From Candidatus Omnitrophota bacterium (GTDB lineage Bacteria > Omnitrophota > Omnitrophia > Omnitrophales > Aquincolibacteriaceae), in assembly GCA_903856085.1 (NCBI GenBank), contig CAIOAT010000031.1, forward strand, positions 1 through 61,248: a stretch of DNA of 61,248 nucleotides. Reading direction: 5' to 3'. The notes below the pieces were generated by a model, which worked only from the letters and a program-made list of their open reading frames with translations, ran no database searches and was not told the origin of the DNA. A program made the position numbers and the translations under genes. Below, one piece after another: positions 24,361 to 32,339 of the stretch. Each line of letters begins with the position of its first letter. The stretch's first letter is position 1.

Positions 24361-25392
24361 ATGGATGAGAATGCTGAACTGAAATCCGCTTTCAAGAAAT
24401 TTTTGCCATCAAGTCTGGTTGCTTTTTCACTCGGCTTACTTTTCATCTTCTTTATCGCTTCTTTCGGATGGATCAATGTCCAGCCCACGGAAGTTGCGGT
24501 ACGTGTGGATAAGATCAAAGGACATATCGACAGCGCACCTCTGGGGGTGGGGTATCATTTTTTTAATAAATGGTTCACGGACATGGTGATCTATAAGGTC
24601 TCTGCGCGTTCGTTCCCGAGCCAGTCGATGGCCTCTGAAAATCAGAAGGAATACAATATGGAGTTGAAAACCGACGATGGCCAAAATGTGAGCGTGGATA
24701 TCACGATTATTTATTCTCTGAACGGTAAGGACGTGCCGCTGTTGCACCAGGCGGTGGGTCCTAATTATGAAGATCAGATTCTATTGCCTCAAGTGCGCTC
24801 CGAGGCGCGGATCGCTATCGGGAGTTACTCCGCTGAAGAGATCTACCAAGGCAAGGTCCGTGATGAAATCCAAAACAGGATCAAGGAGAAACTGACCAAT
24901 GTGCTGGCAAAATATCCCGCTATCAACATCCAGGATGCTTTGATCCGTCATTTTCAGTTCAGCGGACAATTTGAGGCGGCGATCGAACAGAAAAAGATCG
25001 CGGCTCAAATGGTAGAGGTCAATAAACAGCAGGCGTTGGCGGAAGAGGAAACCGCGAAAAAGCTGGAGGCGATCGCCCGAGGACAAAAACTGAAGGCGAT
25101 TCAGGAAGCGGAGGGCCGCGCGGCTTCGGCAAAGATCGAGGCTGAAGCGGAGCGTTATAAGTTGGAGCAAGAAGCCACGGGGAAGCTCGCGTTGTACAAA
25201 GCCGAGGCCGAGGGCAAGCGACTTTCCGCGGAAGCCTTGGGCGGGGGGAGCAATGTGGTTGCCCTTGAGTTTGCTAAAAATATCCCGGATAAGCTCCAGA
25301 TTTGGGGGATTCCCACCGGGGCGAATAGTACCTCGTTGATGGATCTCAGCGGAATTTTCAAAGGGATGCTCGAGAAGAAATCTTCCAACTAA
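24361..25392 (+). CDS. SPFH/prohibitin-family membrane protein
   Basis: A 343-residue protein with one N-terminal membrane helix (about residues 18-38), an SPFH domain (about 45-210) starting VQPTEVAVRVDKIKG, and a long coiled-coil tail rich in Glu, Ala, Lys and Gln (about 215-300). It resembles prohibitin and HflK-type proteins that form large ring assemblies on the membrane and control proteases or membrane domains. AAGGAGG precedes the ATG, and a terminator lies just after the gene, so it is transcribed separately from murB. No HflC partner is present. Confidence 0.85.
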   Translation: MDENAELKSAFKKFLPSSLVAFSLGLLFIFFIASFGWINVQPTEVAVRVDKIKGHIDSAPLGVGYHFFNKWFTDMVIYKVSARSFPSQSMASENQKEYNMELKTDDGQNVSVDITIIYSLNGKDVPLLHQAVGPNYEDQILLPQVRSEARIAIGSYSAEEIYQGKVRDEIQNRIKEKLTNVLAKYPAINIQDALIRHFQFSGQFEAAIEQKKIAAQMVEVNKQQALAEEETAKKLEAIARGQKLKAIQEAEGRAASAKIEAEAERYKLEQEATGKLALYKAEAEGKRLSAEALGGGSNVVALEFAKNIPDKLQIWGIPTGANSTSLMDLSGIFKGMLEKKSSN

Positions 25393-25412
25393 AAAACGAG
25401 AGTCTGTAACAT

Positions 25413-25449
25413 AAAGGCCATCGGAAGTTAAATCCGGTGGCCTTTTTTC
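25413..25449 (+). terminator. Rho-independent terminator after the SPFH gene
   Basis: AAAGGCCATCGGA (25413-25425) pairs with TCCGGTGGCCTTT (25433-25445) over 13 bp with one wobble, has a 7-base loop, and is followed by T-rich sequence. Confidence 0.9.
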
Positions 25450-25536
25450 TTTCAGACCGTTGTACGGCATGACTACCCGTTTTAGGGGTTTGCAGACTCA
25501 TGGCGTTAAGCCGTAGAAACAAATGAAAAACAGCAC

Positions 25537-25542
25537 TAGAAT
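25537..25542 (+). promoter_or_regulatory. Candidate -10 directly before murB
   Basis: TAGAAT at 25537-25542 ends six bases before the murB ATG (25549), so a transcript from it would begin at or next to the start codon. No convincing -35 and no Shine-Dalgarno sequence are visible, which would suit a leaderless message. Confidence 0.3.
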
Positions 25543-25548
25543 ACCCTT

Positions 25549-26583
25549 ATGAAGATCGAACAAGGCAAGTCACTCAAGTCTCTTAATACGTTCGGCATCG
25601 AGGCCGAAGCAAAATATTTTACCGAGATCCGTTCGGTCGATGAATTTAGAGAGCTTGCCCGCGATAAACGGTTTTCCGGCGAGAAGAAGCTCGTTCTCGG
25701 TGGTGGCAGCAATGTCCTTTTGACGGGAGATTTTGACGGCTGGGTCGTGAAGAATTCGATTTCCGGGATTGAGACCGTGAGCGAAACTGAAACGGATGTG
25801 CTCGTCAGAGCGGGAGCGGGTGAGGTTTGGCACGACCTGGTCATGGGGTGCATCCAGAAGAATTACGGGGGATTAGAGAATCTTTCCCTGATCCCGGGTC
25901 TTGTGGGCGCTGCGCCCATTCAGAACATTGGGGCTTATGGCGCTGAGCTTAAAGATACATTCTATGAGTTGGAAGCGATCGAGATCAGTTCGGGGGAACC
26001 GGTAAAGTTCAGTGCCATGGATTGTGTTTTTGGATACCGGGACAGCGTTTTCAAACATAAGCTGAAAAACCAGTTCCTTATCATCTCGGTTTCATTCAAG
26101 CTCGCAAAACTTTCCCATGCCAAGGTTGCTTATCGTTTTCGAACCGAATACGGGGATCTGCACCGAACCCTAGGGGGAATGAAGATCCAGAGTATTTCCC
26201 TTCAAGCGGTGAGCGATGCGATCTGCCAGATACGGCGCGCTAAACTTCCGGACCCGAAAGAGCTTGGGAACGCCGGAAGTTTTTTCAAAAACCCCTCTAT
26301 TTCTCAAGCTCAGTTTAAAACGCTTGTCTCCCAACATTCCAAAATGCCGCATTATTTGCAGCTGGACGGTAGGGTGAAAATCCCGGCAGGCTGGCTTATT
26401 GAACAATGTGGGTGGAAAGGAAAGACCGTCGGGCCCGTGGGCTCGCACAAAGATCAGGCGCTGGTATTGGTCAATTACGGCGGTGCGACAGGGCAAGAGA
26501 TCTTGGAATTCTCGGAAGCCATTCGTCAATCCGTCAAGGACCGGTTCGGAATTGAGCTAACCCCCGAAGTGAACATAGTTTGA
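25549..26583 (+). CDS. murB: UDP-N-acetylenolpyruvoylglucosamine reductase
   Basis: A 344-residue FAD enzyme that reduces UDP-GlcNAc-enolpyruvate to UDP-MurNAc, the second committed step of peptidoglycan synthesis in the cytoplasm. The FAD-binding segment VLGGGSNVLLTG and LSLIPGLVGAAPIQNIGAYG are typical. The catalytic set is Arg164 (GYRDS), Ser244 (GNAGSFFKNP) and Glu340 (PEVNIV). The length and C-terminal region fit the type I (E. coli-like) enzyme. No other cell-wall gene is nearby, so the usual dcw cluster is not here. Confidence 0.95.
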   Translation: MKIEQGKSLKSLNTFGIEAEAKYFTEIRSVDEFRELARDKRFSGEKKLVLGGGSNVLLTGDFDGWVVKNSISGIETVSETETDVLVRAGAGEVWHDLVMGCIQKNYGGLENLSLIPGLVGAAPIQNIGAYGAELKDTFYELEAIEISSGEPVKFSAMDCVFGYRDSVFKHKLKNQFLIISVSFKLAKLSHAKVAYRFRTEYGDLHRTLGGMKIQSISLQAVSDAICQIRRAKLPDPKELGNAGSFFKNPSISQAQFKTLVSQHSKMPHYLQLDGRVKIPAGWLIEQCGWKGKTVGPVGSHKDQALVLVNYGGATGQEILEFSEAIRQSVKDRFGIELTPEVNIV

Positions 26584-26979
26584 TTTAGACTGGAATCCTA
26601 TCGGGCCTTTAGGTTTCGTGGGAAGATCGGGCAGGTGGGCGGAGGTTCGAGCAATTTTATGAGACAGCGCAAGACATCCACGATTGTGATTTCATGAGCA
26701 TCGAGTCGTCCCGTCAGTTTTCTCTCCAGTTCCTCGGGCAATGATTTGATTATAAAAGTTGTATCTTGGTATAGGCTTGCTATAGAATCTCCGTGTTAAG
26801 AAAGTGCGGCCCTAGACCGTATCTATAGAAGCCCGATAGTGTTATAGGCTTAATGTATTCATTTCTTTCGCTGTGTTATTACGATGCGGCAGTTCCTGTT
26901 ATAAAGAAACCACGGAAGCCCTATCTTGAAAAAAACTTCGAGCCATTCCAGTACAACTCTCAAAGGAGTTCCCCCCCCC
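26584..26979. other. Intergenic region before the autotransporter
   Basis: About 395 bases with no convincing gene. The first half, right after murB, is featureless and has no clear terminator. The second half is AT-rich, with a candidate promoter at 26759-26788, a short hairpin (AAGCC...GGCTT) near 26830-26850, then the ribosome-binding site and C9 tract of the autotransporter. The untranslated leader would be roughly 185 bases. I see no known riboswitch. Confidence 0.5.
26759..26788 (+). promoter_or_regulatory. Candidate promoter of the autotransporter gene
   Basis: TTGTAT (26759-26764) and TAGAAT (26783-26788) are 18 bases apart in an AT-rich stretch upstream of the autotransporter. The -10 is good and the -35 is weak. 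Confidence 0.35.
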
Positions 26980-26982
26980 ATG
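26964..26982 (+). promoter_or_regulatory. Ribosome-binding site with C9 spacer
   Basis: AGGAG (26964-26968) is followed by TT and nine C (26971-26979), then the ATG at 26980. The spacing of 11 bases is longer than optimal. Gain or loss of C by slippage would change the distance between ribosome-binding site and start codon, and so might tune or switch expression. Confidence 0.55.
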
Positions 26983-29900
26983 AAAAAGTTCCTCGCCGTG
27001 ACCGCAATCTTATCCCTTGTTTTCTTACCCGTTACGCCGGCGTTTGCGGCAACCTATTACTGGGATACCATCAGCAGTATGGTCTGGGAGACTGCTGCTA
27101 ATTGGTCCGATGCAGATTCAGGTGGTGCACATGGGGTTCCGGCAGATGGGGACTCGGTGGTTTTCAACCAATCCGCTGTGATGAATCCTACGGAGGTCGT
27201 TCAACTTGGGGGGAATAAGGTCATCGCTAGGATGATCATCGGGAACACAGGTACGACACTGATTGACTCGAACCTTCAGGGCACGACGCGGACTTTGTCG
27301 ATTGATACGGGCGGTATTACGGTGAATTCCGGCGCGGGTGCGGTTAACATCGGCTATAACCATCCCACCGATCCTTCTAAAGACCAACCTTTAAACATTA
27401 TACTTACCGCCGTGCAGGCTTGGACGAACAATTCCTCGAACATCCTGACGATAGTTAATAATATTGCCAACGGCGCTAATTTGCTGATAGTGACTGGCTC
27501 GGGTGACACCACGCTCAACGGTGTTCTTGGAGGTGGAGCTGGCGGATTGACCTTGGCCGGTACTGGCACTCTTACTTTGAGTGGCGCCAACACTTATACC
27601 GGACTGACGTCGATTACCGGCGGAACACTGAGTATCAACACAGTTAATGCGACATCCACAGGCGTTCAAGCTCTTGGTGAAAACGCAGCTTTGAGCCTCA
27701 GTGGCGGAGGAACATTAGCATATACCGGAATAGCGGGCACGTTAGCAAAGAACATTACCCTCGGGGCAGGCGGTGGCACGATTAGTAGCTCCGGCAGCGG
27801 TCTTCTAACGCTGACAGGCGGGGTCAACAATGCTGGGAATAATCTGACGATTGATGGTGCGAATGCGACAACGGTCTCGGGAACGAAGATCACCGGCGCC
27901 GGTAATTTGATCAAGAACGGATCCGGGACATTGAACCTGAATGTTCTCAGCGATTATACCGGAGCGACGACGATTAATGTTGGTACCGTGAAGGTTGGCG
28001 TCGATGGGGCACTTGGCGCTGCTGCGGGAGGTGTGTCTGTTACTGCGACAAATGGGGCTTTGGATCTCAATGGCACTACTTACACCGTAGGTTCCGCCTT
28101 GTCGATCATCGGGACGGGCGTTGGAGCCACCGGTGCGTTGACCAATAGCGGTGCTGCGGCGTCCTATGCGGGTGTGGTGACGGTGGGTGGCGCTGGGGCG
28201 AGTATCGGCGGGTCCGGAGATATTAGTCTTGGGGCCGGTCTCGGGGCTGATGCCACCGCCCTGACTAAGGTTGGCAATGGCACACTGGCTTTGAACGCGC
28301 TGAGTACGCGCACGGGAACGCTCGAAGTTGCGGGCGGAACGCTCACCGTGGGTGCTAATGGGGCGATGGGCACTTTGGCGACGGGCGTGACGGTCGACAG
28401 CGGTGCGACATTGGATCTTAATGGTGTCAATTATGCTACGGCGTCTGCATTAGGGATCTCTGGAACGGGTGTTGGCGGGACAACAGGTGCGTTGACCAAC
28501 AGCGGTGCCGCGGCGGTGTATAACGGCGCGGTTACACTTGGCGCCGACAGCAGCATTGGTGGCAGCGGTGACGTTACATTGGGCAATTCGGTTAACGGTG
28601 CCCATGTTCTGACAAAAATCGGAGCTGATAAACTCACTTTGACAAGCGACACCAATGGAAGCACCACGACGACCATTACCGCAGGTACCTTGCAGATTGG
28701 TAACGGCGGCGCGGGCGGTGCTCTTGGCAGCGGATTGGTGTCGAATAGCGGGAACCTGACGATCAACCAAAACGATGCGTTCACGATCGGTGCGGCAAAC
28801 GCGATCAGCGGTACGGGTTCGTTTACACAGGCTGGCAATGGGACGACCACGCTTTCCGGAACCAATACTTACACTGGCGCGACGAGTGTTACCGCCGGCA
28901 TTCTTCAGATCGGAAGCGGCGGGACGACGGGCTCTCTTTCTTCAAGCAGTACGATTACCAATAGTGGCACGCTTTTGTTCGACCGCTCGAATACGGTGAC
29001 GCAGGGGATAGCTTTCGCGACGGGGATCACGGGTTCGGGGGCTCTGACACAAGCGGGCACCGGAACTTTGATCCTTAACAGCGCGAACACTTATACGGGA
29101 GCGACAGCCATCAATGCCGGTACGCTGCAGGTGAGCAACGCTGGCGCTCTCGGAACGGGAGGAACGGCGCATGTGACGAATGGCGCTACACTTGATATCG
29201 GGACGACGGCTCTTACGGTGGGTGGCAACTATGTCCAGACCGGGGTGATGAAGCTTGCGGCTAACTCGGTTGTTGATTACGGGAGTATCACCGCAGGCGG
29301 TCTTGGCAATGTAGCGGGGACGATCGACGTGACGATTGGCGGCTACATCCCGAATGGCGGCACCCTTTCCGTGCTGACGAGCACCGGGGCGCTAACATAC
29401 AATACTGGGACCACGATTAACGTGTTAGGCGACACGAAGTACACGCTCACAGGCGCGAAATCCGGCAATGTCTTGGTCCTGACCGCGAGTCGCGCGGCGA
29501 ACGGGTTTGCGAGCGATGCCGGGAGTAATTCGAACGCCGCCGCCGCGGGGAATGTTCTCGATAATATTTCAGGCGCGACGGGAGATATGCTGACGGTGCT
29601 CAATACACTCGATGGGGAGTCTGCGGGGGCTGTTGGAACTGCGCTAGGGACCATGACTCCCGATGTGAGTTCAGGGACCGCGGAGGCGAGTCGCGCGACA
29701 ACGGCGAATGCACTGACAATGATCAGCAACCGTTTGGGCGGCGCGCGCGATAGTGGCGCGGGCGCGGGCATTTCAAGCGGGGATATGACGAACGGTGTTG
29801 GTGTCTGGATGCAGGGCCTCGGGAGTAACATGAAACAGGACGAGCGCAAAGGAATCCAGGGTTATTCGGCGAATCTTTTCGGGACCACGATCGGTGCGGA

Positions 29901-30705
29901 TAAAGTGATCGATGACCATTTTCGCGCGGGTCTTGCGGGCGGTTATGGCTGGGCGCGCGTGAACTCCAAACAGCCGGGCAGTCCGTCGGATGATATCAAT
30001 AGCTTCCAGGGGACGGTCTATGGGAGTTATGACTCGCTTAATCTCAACAAGGCTCGGCAGGGCGGGAAGAAATCCTACGAGGCGGTGCGCAGCCAGGTCG
30101 AGAACTCCTGGTACGTGGATGGAATGGTCAATTTTACACAGAATAATTATGACAGTCGTCGTGAGATCTGGCTGACGCCCTCGGCGAAACGTGTGGCGAA
30201 AGCGGATCATTATGGCCAGCAGTATTCGACGAATTTCGAGACGGGCTACAAGTTCGTCTTCAAGGAAACGAAGGCGCTGGAAGTAACGCCTTTCGCATCC
30301 TTGGGATACAACTACCTCTACATGAACAGCTACAAGGAAAAGGGCGCGGATTCCCTGAATCTTTCTGTCCGAGGGGACGGCTTCCATCAGCTGGAGCAAG
30401 GGCTTGGGACCAAGCTGGCGTATCCGATTGTCGCCAAGAAGGTCGGGACGTTTATTCCTTCGGCGAAAGCGGCGTGGCTCTATGATTACATCGGGGACCG
30501 GTATGAAACCACAGCCTCTTTTGCCGGCGGCGGGTCTTCTTTTAACACAAAGGGCGCAAAACCCGCGAAGAACGGGATGCTTTTTGGTACCGAGCTCGCG
30601 TTTCTGAATAAAGGGAACATGACCGTCACCGGGAACTGGGATATCGAGCTCAAGAACCAGTTCATGAGCAATACCTATTACGGGACCGTCCGTTACGATT
30701 TCTAA
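26980..30705 (+). CDS. Type V autotransporter with PATR-type passenger
   Basis: A 1241-residue autotransporter. The signal peptide runs to about residue 22 (PAFA|ATYYW). The passenger (to about residue 930) is rich in Gly, Thr, Ser and Ala and has beta-helix repeats, including the autotransporter-associated repeat form LTLSGANTYTGLTSI near residue 195 and again near 625 and 697. The last 300 residues are an autotransporter beta-barrel, starting GVGVWMQGLGSNMKQD and ending YYGTVRYDF with the terminal Phe needed for outer-membrane insertion. It would expose the passenger on the cell surface, probably for adhesion. The ATG at 26980 is chosen for its signal peptide; a TTG 18 codons upstream is also in frame. 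Confidence 0.9.
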   Translation: MKKFLAVTAILSLVFLPVTPAFAATYYWDTISSMVWETAANWSDADSGGAHGVPADGDSVVFNQSAVMNPTEVVQLGGNKVIARMIIGNTGTTLIDSNLQGTTRTLSIDTGGITVNSGAGAVNIGYNHPTDPSKDQPLNIILTAVQAWTNNSSNILTIVNNIANGANLLIVTGSGDTTLNGVLGGGAGGLTLAGTGTLTLSGANTYTGLTSITGGTLSINTVNATSTGVQALGENAALSLSGGGTLAYTGIAGTLAKNITLGAGGGTISSSGSGLLTLTGGVNNAGNNLTIDGANATTVSGTKITGAGNLIKNGSGTLNLNVLSDYTGATTINVGTVKVGVDGALGAAAGGVSVTATNGALDLNGTTYTVGSALSIIGTGVGATGALTNSGAAASYAGVVTVGGAGASIGGSGDISLGAGLGADATALTKVGNGTLALNALSTRTGTLEVAGGTLTVGANGAMGTLATGVTVDSGATLDLNGVNYATASALGISGTGVGGTTGALTNSGAAAVYNGAVTLGADSSIGGSGDVTLGNSVNGAHVLTKIGADKLTLTSDTNGSTTTTITAGTLQIGNGGAGGALGSGLVSNSGNLTINQNDAFTIGAANAISGTGSFTQAGNGTTTLSGTNTYTGATSVTAGILQIGSGGTTGSLSSSSTITNSGTLLFDRSNTVTQGIAFATGITGSGALTQAGTGTLILNSANTYTGATAINAGTLQVSNAGALGTGGTAHVTNGATLDIGTTALTVGGNYVQTGVMKLAANSVVDYGSITAGGLGNVAGTIDVTIGGYIPNGGTLSVLTSTGALTYNTGTTINVLGDTKYTLTGAKSGNVLVLTASRAANGFASDAGSNSNAAAAGNVLDNISGATGDMLTVLNTLDGESAGAVGTALGTMTPDVSSGTAEASRATTANALTMISNRLGGARDSGAGAGISSGDMTNGVGVWMQGLGSNMKQDERKGIQGYSANLFGTTIGADKVIDDHFRAGLAGGYGWARVNSKQPGSPSDDINSFQGTVYGSYDSLNLNKARQGGKKSYEAVRSQVENSWYVDGMVNFTQNNYDSRREIWLTPSAKRVAKADHYGQQYSTNFETGYKFVFKETKALEVTPFASLGYNYLYMNSYKEKGADSLNLSVRGDGFHQLEQGLGTKLAYPIVAKKVGTFIPSAKAAWLYDYIGDRYETTASFAGGGSSFNTKGAKPAKNGMLFGTELAFLNKGNMTVTGNWDIELKNQFMSNTYYGTVRYDF

Positions 30706-30734
30706 GCAGCGTACGTGGTGCGGCAAAAAAGAAT

Positions 30735-30780
30735 AAAAGGGACAGGCTGCTTTAGCTTATAAGGTAGCCTGTCCCTTTTT
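30735..30780 (+). terminator. Strong terminator after the autotransporter
   Basis: AAAAGGGACAGGCT (30735-30748) pairs perfectly with AGCCTGTCCCTTTT (30766-30779) over 14 bp with a 17-base loop, followed by T. The stem sequence resembles AAAAGGGGACAGGT at 59762-59775, so it may derive from a dispersed repeat. Confidence 0.85.
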
Positions 30781-30802
30781 ATTTCCGGGTCATGGAGGTA
30801 TC

Positions 30803-31048
30803 ATGTTTGGCGATGACGAAGGACCCAAAGATTTTGAAATAAAGGATGAGGAGTCACCGGAAACTCTGAAGCGGAAATGGGAGCGGGAAGAAGCCGCTGG
30901 TTCCAGTGTGCTCGTTTGTCCATCCTGTAAGAAGGAGACCCCACGCGAGAATTTGACATGTATCTTTTGTGGTGCCACAATCACGCAAGTGAGTTGTCCG
31001 GTGAGTTGCTTCTTATCGTGGGTCCAACGGTTATTCAAGAAGGGCTGA
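30803..31048 (+). CDS. Small zinc-ribbon protein
   Basis: An 81-residue cytoplasmic protein with an acidic, charged N-terminus (about residues 1-34), then two CxxC knuckles (VCPSCKKE and CIFCGA) that form a probable zinc ribbon, and a hydrophobic/basic tail with two more Cys. Ribosome-binding site GGAGG lies just upstream. Such small ribbons often mediate protein contacts. It may pair with the zinc-ribbon membrane protein that follows. Confidence 0.6.
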   Translation: MFGDDEGPKDFEIKDEESPETLKRKWEREEAAGSSVLVCPSCKKETPRENLTCIFCGATITQVSCPVSCFLSWVQRLFKKG

Positions 31049-31133
31049 TAGGACGTCCAAACCACTATTCCGAAAAGGAAATGCAAGGTTTGGGCAGCTA
31101 TGATTACCCGTTTATTTTTTCAGGAGAAGCATC

Positions 31134-31448
31134 ATGAAAAAATGTCCATTTTGCGCTGAAGAGATCCAAGCCGAGGCGATCAAGTGTAAGCACTGCAATG
31201 AATTTCTTGCCGCGCGCCCCGAAGTGCCAAAAACACCGTGGTATGCCAAAACCGCGTCCTTAGTGATTAGCTTTCTGACCGTGGGGCCGTTCGCTTTGCC
31301 GCTTGTCTGGTTTAACCCGGCCTTCAGTCGTCGCAAAAAGATCATCGTGACCGTGATCGTGCTGGCCGTGACTTATGTGCTTGTTGCCGCATTCCTCCAT
31401 GCTGTCAAGATTATCTGGGATTCGTACAAGCAAGTCGGTATTTTTTAG
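31134..31448 (+). CDS. Zinc-ribbon membrane protein
   Basis: A 104-residue protein. The N-terminus MKKCPFCAEEIQAEAIKCKH followed by CNEFL is a classic zinc ribbon (two CxxC pairs), and two membrane helices follow (about residues 41-62 and 71-92). AGGAG is well placed before the ATG. Proteins of this type are common and poorly characterised; the ribbon lies on the cytoplasmic side. Confidence 0.75.
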   Translation: MKKCPFCAEEIQAEAIKCKHCNEFLAARPEVPKTPWYAKTASLVISFLTVGPFALPLVWFNPAFSRRKKIIVTVIVLAVTYVLVAAFLHAVKIIWDSYKQVGIF

Positions 31449-31473
31449 GTGTTTCATGGGACAATTTTGGAGA

Positions 31474-31501
31474 TTGTGGGAGAAGGATTTTTGATTATAA
31501 T
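31474..31501 (+). promoter_or_regulatory. Candidate promoter of the small exported protein
   Basis: TATAAT at 31496-31501 with TTGTGG at 31474-31479 (spacing 16). The start site would lie about 38 bases before the ATG at 31547, a normal leader with AAGGA as ribosome-binding site. Confidence 0.45.
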
Positions 31502-31546
31502 TGCACTGGTTTTTTAAAGATTTAACCCAACGAAAGGAAAAACATC

Positions 31547-31819
31547 ATGCGCAAACTCGTGATTGCGTTCTTCGTTTTCACTCTTATGCTCGGTGGAATT
31601 TCCGTGGCTGCCTATGCTGCGGATTGCAGCAAGGATAATCCGATTGATCAGGCCGGGGATTGGTTCGCTACGCTCGGTAAGCAGGGCATGGAGAAAGACC
31701 AGATTCTGGTTAAGCGCAAGGCTGATCGCGTTGCGGTTTGCACGAAGAAACAGGCTGAGGAAGCTGCGGAAGTGGCCAAGAAGGCCGGGAATGACATGAA
31801 AAAGAAGCTTGGTTTCTAG
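31547..31819 (+). CDS. Small exported helical protein with two Cys
   Basis: A 90-residue protein with a signal peptide (to AYA|AD). The mature part begins DCSKDNPIDQAGDWFATLGK, has a second Cys in RVAVCTKKQ that may form a disulfide, and ends in an Ala/Lys/Glu-rich helix. A consensus promoter and a terminator frame it, so it is a stand-alone unit and possibly well expressed. No family is recognised. Confidence 0.65.
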   Translation: MRKLVIAFFVFTLMLGGISVAAYAADCSKDNPIDQAGDWFATLGKQGMEKDQILVKRKADRVAVCTKKQAEEAAEVAKKAGNDMKKKLGF

Positions 31820-31850
31820 CACGGCGAGCTTTGTAGTATGAGATTATGAA

Positions 31851-31885
31851 AACAGCCTGATCTTTCTGATCGGGCCGTTTTTTTT
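31851..31885 (+). terminator. Rho-independent terminator
   Basis: AACAGCCTGATC (31851-31862) pairs with GATCGGGCCGTT (31868-31879) with one mismatch and one wobble, loop TTTCT, then a T-run to 31885. Confidence 0.85.
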
Positions 31886-31905
31886 AAGGGGAGGCCTTAG
31901 CTACG

Positions 31906-32328
31906 ATGTTTCTGGAAGAGATTAAGAAAATCGCCGAAGAAAAAGGCGCCGCGTTCCAAGAGGGAAAAGATTCCTGCCGTTTTGAGATCGTGCTCGCAGA
32001 ACGAAAGGCATTTCTCACTTCCAAGAAACTCGTCTACAAAGCTTCCTGCAAGATCGATTCCTCCAAGAATGAACTCAAATACAGCGAATTGCTTTTTGAA
32101 AAAGGCTGGGGCCTTTCCGGCGCTGATATGGGTTCTGCTCCCGGTTGCGGATTCAAAGTCGAAACTTATAAGTTAATGCCGCACAAGCCACCCGAACGAG
32201 TGATTGAAGAACAATCCGATTTTTTTGGAAAAAAGTACCAATATCAATTTGACCTTTCCGAGATCCGTTCAAAAATTCGGGAAGTTGCCACCCGCAACGG
32301 TCTCATATTCCACTACGGCCTTTTTTAG
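31906..32328 (+). CDS. Hypothetical cytoplasmic protein
   Basis: A 140-residue protein without a signal peptide or membrane segment. It has mixed alpha/beta character, including FEIVLAERKAFLTSKKLVYK and a Gly-rich turn GADMGSAPGCGFK. A GGGGAGG lies 11 bases before the ATG. The stop is only 11 bases before the 1738-residue exported protein, so the two probably share a transcript. I do not recognise the family. Confidence 0.55.
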   Translation: MFLEEIKKIAEEKGAAFQEGKDSCRFEIVLAERKAFLTSKKLVYKASCKIDSSKNELKYSELLFEKGWGLSGADMGSAPGCGFKVETYKLMPHKPPERVIEEQSDFFGKKYQYQFDLSEIRSKIREVATRNGLIFHYGLF

Positions 32329-32339
32329 GGAGATAAAAC

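Noticed and set aside
27560-29120. Repeated DNA in the autotransporter as a possible CRISPR or satellite array
   Set aside because: The repeats are irregular in length and only similar at protein level (LSGANTYTG-type units); they are passenger repeats.
29773-30726. 317-codon minus-strand open frame
   Set aside because: Antisense of the autotransporter barrel; no family features.
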